This document shows positions 6,676-10,571 of a stretch of DNA of 10,571 bases, one piece after another. Made by a program: the position numbers and the translations under genes. The stretch covers positions 1-10,571 of the forward strand of contig DGVV01000175.1 in the NCBI GenBank assembly GCA_002395085.1, in the 5' to 3' direction. The stretch comes from Ruminococcus sp. UBA4275. GTDB lineage: Bacteria; Bacillota; Clostridia; Oscillospirales; Ruminococcaceae. The notes beneath the pieces are model-generated. The model did not search any database and had not been told where the DNA came from. It worked only from the letters and a program-made list of their open reading frames with translations. Each line of letters begins with the position of its first letter. Within the stretch, counting starts at the first letter, position 1.

Positions 6676-7134
6676 ATGGATCATCCGCAGAATCCGCGGA
6701 TGCAGGAGCTGCTGCGTCTGCAAAGAGAACGTCAGATCCGGCTCGATGCCGTCAAAGCGAAAACCGATCTCCGCGCCGATATGCCGCTGTTCGATGTCCG
6801 CTACCGCTTCGCACAGGACACCGAACGTGACCGCATTCAGGCAGCACTCGCCGCCCTCCCCCGTGACGATGCCGGTGCGTTCGATCCCGCTATGCTCTCC
6901 GATGTTCAGCCTGTCGATCCTGCCGCGCATCACGGGCTTGCCTGGCTCGTTTTCCTCGATGCCGACGATGCTCACCGCGGAATCTTTCTCTGCGGCGCTG
7001 CCGATGACATCGCCCGCGACTACAAATACTGGGCTGACATCAGCAAACGGCTCCTGCTTTTGCTCGGTGACTGGAAGCATATCCTCATCCTCGACGGCGC
7101 GGATTCCGCTGTGCAGGCACTTCTGCCGGATTGA
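6676..7134 (+). CDS. Uncharacterised 152-residue cytoplasmic protein
   Basis: I do not recognise this family. A textbook ribosome site (AAGGAGG, 6661-6667) lies 8 bases before ATG 6676, and the codon character matches its neighbours, so it is a real gene. The protein has no signal peptide or membrane helix. It opens with a charged helical stretch (QELLRLQRERQIRLDAVKAK, residues 10-29), has a Pro/Ala/Asp-rich middle and ends in a hydrophobic alpha/beta-like part (LAWLVFLDADD and KHILILDGAD). It has no separate promoter that I can see and sits 50 bases after aspartate kinase across a hairpin, so co-transcription is likely. A functional link to aspartate metabolism is not shown by the sequence. 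Confidence 0.8.
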   Translation: MDHPQNPRMQELLRLQRERQIRLDAVKAKTDLRADMPLFDVRYRFAQDTERDRIQAALAALPRDDAGAFDPAMLSDVQPVDPAAHHGLAWLVFLDADDAHRGIFLCGAADDIARDYKYWADISKRLLLLLGDWKHILILDGADSAVQALLPD

Positions 7135-7155
7135 TAGGTGAATTTCATTTTCCGG

Positions 7156-7184
7156 TTGACAAATCGCCCATACTCTGCTATAAT
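7156..7184 (+). promoter_or_regulatory. Perfect-consensus vegetative promoter
   Basis: TTGACA (7156-7161) and TATAAT (7179-7184) with exactly 17 bases between them match both consensus boxes fully. The transcript would start near 7191 and give a leader of about 83 bases before ATG 7274. The leader holds a small hairpin (GTGGATTTT with AAAACTCCAC, 7197-7219, one bulged C). Confidence 0.9.
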
Positions 7185-7273
7185 GATAATAGCATCGTGG
7201 ATTTTGTATAAAACTCCACAAATTGCTCCACTTGATTCCGTCATAATTTGCAATGCAGCGCAGGAGGCTTACT

Positions 7274-7882
7274 ATGAAACCGATCCTGATTACCATTAGC
7301 CGTGAATACGGCAGCGGCGGCAGAGAGGTCGCACAGAATCTCTCAGACCGCCTCGGACTCCCTGTCTTTGACCGGAAGCTCATTGACCTGACTGCCGATA
7401 ACTGCGGCTATTCCACCAAGTTCATTCAGGAAAATGAGGAGCGCATGACCAATTCGTTCCTCTTTAATGTCGCGGTCAACGGCATCTACTCCCCCTTCGC
7501 GGACGCCGAAAGCGTCCCGCAGGATTTCGTTTTCCTGACCCAGAGCAAGATCATTACCAAACTCGCAAATGAACATCCCTCTGCTGTGTTCGTCGGGCGC
7601 TGCGCGGACTATATCCTCCGCGATCATCCCTCCCTTTTCTCTGTGTTCATCACTGCAGACCTCGATTTCCGCGTCAAGCGCGCCATTGAGTGCTACGGTG
7701 CTGACCCCGAAAAGGCGTATTCGATCGTCAGCCGCCACGATAAGCAGCGCCGCCGCCACTATAATTATTATACCGGTCTGGACTGGGGTTCGCGCGGCAA
7801 TTATCACCTCGTGCTGAATACCGGTAAACTCGGCATCGCTTCTGTGACCGATATTCTCGCCGGCATTATTAAGGATATATAA
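7274..7882 (+). CDS. Cytidylate kinase-like P-loop protein
   Basis: A 202-residue protein of the cytidylate kinase-like family common in Clostridia, distinct from housekeeping Cmk. The start at ATG 7274 is set by AGGAGG (7262-7267) with 6-base spacing; an in-frame ATG at 7253 has no ribosome site. The N-terminus reads ISREYGSGGREVAQNL (residues 8-23), a variant nucleotide-binding loop in which GSGG replaces the usual GKGT, as is normal for this family. The sequence FVGRCADYIL follows in the middle, and a basic segment (RHDKQRRRHYNYYTG) probably forms the lid. It presumably phosphorylates a nucleotide or related substrate, but the true substrate is unknown. It is transcribed alone from a consensus promoter and closed by a strong terminator. 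Confidence 0.9.
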   Translation: MKPILITISREYGSGGREVAQNLSDRLGLPVFDRKLIDLTADNCGYSTKFIQENEERMTNSFLFNVAVNGIYSPFADAESVPQDFVFLTQSKIITKLANEHPSAVFVGRCADYILRDHPSLFSVFITADLDFRVKRAIECYGADPEKAYSIVSRHDKQRRRHYNYYTGLDWGSRGNYHLVLNTGKLGIASVTDILAGIIKDI

Positions 7883-7887
7883 AACGG

Positions 7888-7926
7888 AACAGCGGAGAAC
7901 CACCCGAATGGTTCTCCGCTGTTTTT
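7888..7926. terminator. Strong bidirectional terminator between convergent genes
   Basis: A perfect 15-bp stem (7888-7902 with 7909-7923) has loop CCCGAA. On the plus strand a T-run follows (7922-7926). On the minus strand the stem is followed by a short T-run from the AAAA at 7881-7884. It lies 5 bases after one stop codon and about 28 bases past the end of the opposing AraC gene, so it probably serves both. Confidence 0.88.
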
Positions 7927-7951
7927 GCCTGAAAACGAATCAATGCGCCGT

Positions 7952-8743
7952 TTACTCACGGTGTTCGCGGCGGTAGACTGTCGGCGTGACACCGTTGTTT
8001 TTCTTGAACTGCCGCATGAAGTGTTCCTCGTTGTCGTAGCCGCAAAGCTGCGCAATGTGCGAAATCGTGTAACTCGTTGCCGTCAGCAGATCCCGCGCAC
8101 GGTTCATCTTGCAGTTGATTACATCTGCTATGCACGTCATCCCGAATGTCTCCCGATAGATTAACTGGAAGTAACTCCGGCTCATGTTCACCTCGGAACA
8201 CAGCATCTCAACACTCCATTTTTCCTGCGGATTCGCATAGATCTTCTCCCGCAGCCGCACAAGCTCTGCATAATGCGGGTCACTGTTCGATGCCGCATTC
8301 TGGGTCACAATCGGGCCGCCTGTCTCCGCTATCCGGATCAGCAGCGCCTTCATCAGACAATCCATCATGTCGCTGCGCTTGGGCGATGCTCCGTAATATT
8401 CCGCACAGAGCTGCTCCAGCAGCACTGTCATAAACTGCGTATCACTGAACCGCAGAAGCGTATTCTCCGGAATTTGCAGCGCCCGTATGAAGCTCTCATC
8501 TGCACCCGCACTGAATACTGCGAAATCGTAAAACAAATCGTCTTCTGCCGGTGTCAGCTTCAGCGGTGTCTGCGGCGTGACCATCAGCGCATCGCCTGCC
8601 TCCGCACGCATCTCCGCCCCGCTGACACGCAGTTCCATCGGCGCGTGCATCAGCAGCAATAATGTCTCCGGCATTCCGTCCGGCACTGTGACGGCATCCC
8701 CCGCCGTCAGCAGGGTATGATAACCGATCTCACTGATCTGCAC
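7952..8743 (-). CDS. AraC-family transcriptional regulator
   Basis: 263 residues, the usual length for a cupin-plus-AraC regulator. The N-terminal half (about 1-140) is a cupin-like sensing domain (for example VSGAEMRAEAGDALMVTP, residues 40-57). The C-terminal about 100 residues hold two helix-turn-helix motifs: VEMLCSEVNMSRSYFQLIYR (178-197) and ISHIAQLCGYDNEEHFMRQF (227-246). The family signature GVTPTVYRR closes it (251-259). It starts at GTG 8743 after weak sites (AAGG close by, AAGGAG further upstream). It lies 33 bases downstream of the dockerin gene on the same strand, so the pair is probably one transcript. Members with this layout often answer to sugars, which fits the partner, but the ligand and targets are not visible. 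Confidence 0.92.
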   Translation of the reverse strand: MQISEIGYHTLLTAGDAVTVPDGMPETLLLLMHAPMELRVSGAEMRAEAGDALMVTPQTPLKLTPAEDDLFYDFAVFSAGADESFIRALQIPENTLLRFSDTQFMTVLLEQLCAEYYGASPKRSDMMDCLMKALLIRIAETGGPIVTQNAASNSDPHYAELVRLREKIYANPQEKWSVEMLCSEVNMSRSYFQLIYRETFGMTCIADVINCKMNRARDLLTATSYTISHIAQLCGYDNEEHFMRQFKKNNGVTPTVYRREHRE

Positions 8744-8776
8744 GCACCTTCACGCTCCTTCCTGTATCAGTCCGCC

Positions 8777-10384
8777 TCAGAGATAGCGGTCATGATCGTT
8801 CTCGAAATACCGGTCAGCCAGCAGCTCTTTGTGCAGCAGCGCCGCATCAATGCCGTTCAGTCTGCCGTTGCCGTCCATATCGCCTGCTTCCGGATCGTTG
8901 ACCTTGACATCGTCGCCCATCAGGAAACGGCACATCAGCACGAGATCCTTCGTATTCACGAGCTTGTCAGCATTCAGATCGCCGTTTCCGCGCCGGACAT
9001 CCTCCTCCGTGGTCACTGTCGTGACGGTATTCTCCGTCAGCGTTGTAGTCGTGGTGGTTGTGGTCGTCGTGGTCGTGGTCGATGTAGTCGTCTCGGTCAC
9101 ATCGCCGTCCACAACCTCCACAACGTAGAACACCGCGTCATCGCAGTGCAGCTCACCGTTCCGGTAGGGCGTAGAAACCCAGACCGTGTATTTGCCGACC
9201 CGGTTCGGATTGTAATCCGTCTCGAAATCCAGATATTCGGAAACATCGTGGACGCATTGGTTGTAAGAGCGCTGTTCCGTCAGGGTCGCCTTGATGCCGC
9301 TCGTATCCAGCGCCTCACCGAGCTTGAAACGCTTCCGCGGATACTTCTCGATCAGCAGCGTAGATCCCCAGTAGGCATTTGTGCCGCGGTTATACTGATG
9401 CCCTTCCGAATCTGTGACCCACGGATCATACGGCGGCTCATAACTGCCGTGCAAAACCGTACCGTAGGTCGTGACGGCAGGTGCTTCCCCCGTCATGATG
9501 CCCGTGACCACAGGCGGCTGCTGGGTTGTCTGCGCATTTTTGCTGTAGATTTCATATTCCAGCACCGCATCTTTGCCCAAACCGTTTCTCGTGACATAGT
9601 TTGTGCGCAGGCGTACCTTTGCAACACCGTGTACATCGTAATACGGACTCGTATTTTCTGCGCAGAGCAGGCCGCTGACATCGTAATACAGATCCTCATA
9701 GAGGTAATGCTCCACCAGCGCGACGCGCAGTCCGTTCATATTCCAATCTGTCTCCCAAACCGTCTGCGGCGACTCCAGAAAGACCAGTTCACATCCCTGC
9801 GGTCCGCTGCCGTCGCTGATGTCATGATCCAGTTCCTCGCCGTCCGGACCAAGTCTGCCTGTATAGACGCGCTCAACCGGCACATTCTGCTGCGCGACAT
9901 CCAGTCTGACCTCTGTGTCTTCGCTCAGGACAGAGTTCTCATTTTCATCCCAGACAACACACATCACTTTCAGATCGTAAATGCTGCCTGCGGGCGGCAC
10001 ATACCGGAATTCTGCCACACCATTCTGAAACTCTGCGCGCATAGACTGGCTGTCGGTTTTGTGTTCTTCTCTTTCATAAGTGATCACCTCGTCGCCTTCT
10101 ATCTTCTTTTCTGCGGTTCTGACAACGCGGCTGCTGTCAATCTCCAGAAGTGCGCTTGCGGCATTCGGGTCGCTGACCGTAACATAGTAAATCCCGCCCG
10201 ATACCAGATCAGGGGCATTGTACGAAAACTCAATTCCGGTTTCGCCTTCTTTGCCCAATTCACTTTTCAAAGTGCGGCGTGTTACGGTTGTCATTGCGGT
10301 TGCCGGTACCGGAATTGCCGTCATAACCAGCATTGTGCCGGTCATGATCGCAGCAAACCGGCTGAGGCTGCTGTGTTGTTTCAT
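8777..10384 (-). CDS. Secreted dockerin protein with Ig-like domains, no catalytic domain seen
   Basis: 535 residues. A Sec signal peptide covers about residues 1-30 (basic MKQHSSLSRF, hydrophobic core, cleavage after ATA). A beta-rich N-terminal region follows, then two segments resembling bacterial Ig-like domains (about 205-262 and 345-425; compare NGLRVALVE with SGIKATLTE). A Thr linker has 13 consecutive Thr (436-448). The C-terminus (468-522) is a type I dockerin with two calcium-binding repeats: D469-N471-D473...D480 and D502-D504-N506...D513. Dockerins lock onto cohesins of cellulosome scaffolds. The two repeats differ at the recognition positions (TK versus GI). No glycosidase or other enzyme fold is evident. 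ATG 10384 is chosen because AAAGGAG lies 8 bases before it (10393-10399) and the signal peptide begins there; an earlier ATG at 10432 would break the signal peptide. Confidence 0.9.
   Translation of the reverse strand: MKQHSSLSRFAAIMTGTMLVMTAIPVPATAMTTVTRRTLKSELGKEGETGIEFSYNAPDLVSGGIYYVTVSDPNAASALLEIDSSRVVRTAEKKIEGDEVITYEREEHKTDSQSMRAEFQNGVAEFRYVPPAGSIYDLKVMCVVWDENENSVLSEDTEVRLDVAQQNVPVERVYTGRLGPDGEELDHDISDGSGPQGCELVFLESPQTVWETDWNMNGLRVALVEHYLYEDLYYDVSGLLCAENTSPYYDVHGVAKVRLRTNYVTRNGLGKDAVLEYEIYSKNAQTTQQPPVVTGIMTGEAPAVTTYGTVLHGSYEPPYDPWVTDSEGHQYNRGTNAYWGSTLLIEKYPRKRFKLGEALDTSGIKATLTEQRSYNQCVHDVSEYLDFETDYNPNRVGKYTVWVSTPYRNGELHCDDAVFYVVEVVDGDVTETTTSTTTTTTTTTTTTTLTENTVTTVTTEEDVRRGNGDLNADKLVNTKDLVLMCRFLMGDDVKVNDPEAGDMDGNGRLNGIDAALLHKELLADRYFENDHDRYL
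9034..9095 (-). repeat. Low-complexity Thr-codon tract
   Basis: A run of ACN codons in the dockerin gene encodes the Thr-rich linker, using all four Thr codons. Mixed codon use suggests the peptide is selected rather than the DNA. Such linkers are usually flexible and often glycosylated, and are typical before dockerins in ruminococci. Confidence 0.85.
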
Positions 10385-10436
10385 GATGATTTCTCCTTTC
10401 GTTGAACAAGTTGATTGGCAAGCCTGCTGCATAACA

Positions 10437-10453
10437 GCTAAGATTATCTTAGC
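10437..10453. promoter_or_regulatory. Perfect palindrome over the -10 box, likely operator
   Basis: GCTAAGAT (10437-10444) and ATCTTAGC (10446-10453) flank a central T, an exact 8-bp dyad. It covers the entire -10 box of the dockerin operon promoter and the expected start site, where a bound protein would block transcription. The co-transcribed AraC regulator is one possible ligand, although that family usually binds direct repeats rather than palindromes. Confidence 0.6.
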
Positions 10454-10474
10454 ACATCAGGCTAAATTTGTCAA
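10446..10474 (-). promoter_or_regulatory. Promoter of the dockerin-AraC operon
   Basis: Read on the minus strand, TTGACA (10474-10469) and TAAGAT (10451-10446) are separated by 17 bases. The leader before ATG 10384 is about 55 bases. Confidence 0.85.
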
Positions 10475-10516
10475 TAGCAACATAGTCATGCAGACATATT
10501 TTGTGCCGCAGACAGC

Positions 10517-10548
10517 AAAAACGGAGAACCTTTTGGAGATTCTCCGTT
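10517..10548 (-). terminator. Terminator of a minus-strand gene beyond the right edge
   Basis: On the minus strand, AACGGAGAA (10548-10540) pairs with TTCTCCGTT (10528-10520) around an 11-base loop, followed by TTTTT ending at 10517. The gene it ends lies beyond 10571. The 23 bases at 10549-10571 are too short to say whether they belong to its coding end. Confidence 0.65.
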
Positions 10549-10571
10549 CCAGCTTGTCGATAAAGGTATCG

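Noticed and set aside
7253..7273. ATG 7253 as the start of the cytidylate kinase-like gene
   Set aside because: There is no ribosome site before it, and the AGGAGG at 7262-7267 serves ATG 7274, where the family's usual N-terminus begins.
8717..10405. Plus-strand open frame of 562 codons opposite the dockerin gene
   Set aside because: The minus-strand product has a signal peptide, Thr linker and dockerin calcium motifs; the plus-strand frame is a codon-bias shadow.
7893..10548. CGGAGAACC shared by the hairpins at 7893-7901 and 10522-10530 as a dispersed repeat
   Set aside because: Both are terminator stems; a 9-base match between such GC-rich stems needs no special explanation.

Overview
The window looks like a piece of chromosome from a moderately GC-rich Ruminococcus-type gut Clostridia (Oscillospiraceae). 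The main clues are a secreted protein with a Thr-rich linker and a C-terminal type I dockerin (the cellulosome attachment module of fibre-degrading ruminococci), an ECF sigma factor coupled to a very large membrane-anchored partner, strong AGGAGG ribosome binding sites, and Firmicutes-type TTGACA/TATAAT promoters. Species assignment is an inference.

Layout. 1-136 is a tandem series of DNA hairpins with no gene. 294-4657 is a translationally coupled two-gene unit (ATGA overlap): an ECF sigma factor and a 1269-residue single-pass membrane protein with a short cytoplasmic N-terminus and three related extracellular modules, most probably its anti-sigma factor/sensor. 4658-5251 is a gene-free stretch holding a terminator, a consensus promoter that drives a candidate structured small RNA with its own terminator hairpin, a second hairpin/repeat locus with direct and inverted copies, a dyad, and the promoter of the next gene. 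5252-6625 is aspartate kinase (lysC type), followed across a GC-rich intercistronic hairpin by a 152-residue protein I do not recognise. A perfect-consensus promoter (7156-7184) then drives a cytidylate-kinase-like P-loop protein ending at a strong, probably bidirectional terminator. From the right end, on the minus strand, a dockerin-bearing secreted protein and an AraC-family regulator form an operon, with a perfect palindrome over the -10 box of its promoter. A terminator for a further minus-strand gene lies at the right edge.

How they fit together. The outer units look like environment or fibre sensing: an envelope-spanning sensor that could release an ECF sigma factor, and a cellulosome-type protein co-transcribed with a regulator of the sugar-responsive AraC class. 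The middle is housekeeping (aspartate-family amino acid synthesis, nucleotide kinase-like). The most unusual items are the hairpin-repeat loci with compensatory stem changes, the orphan small RNA, the possible internal start that would make a sensor lacking its sigma-binding tail, and the operator-like palindrome at the dockerin promoter. I found no CRISPR array, tRNA, rRNA, transposase or phage gene.
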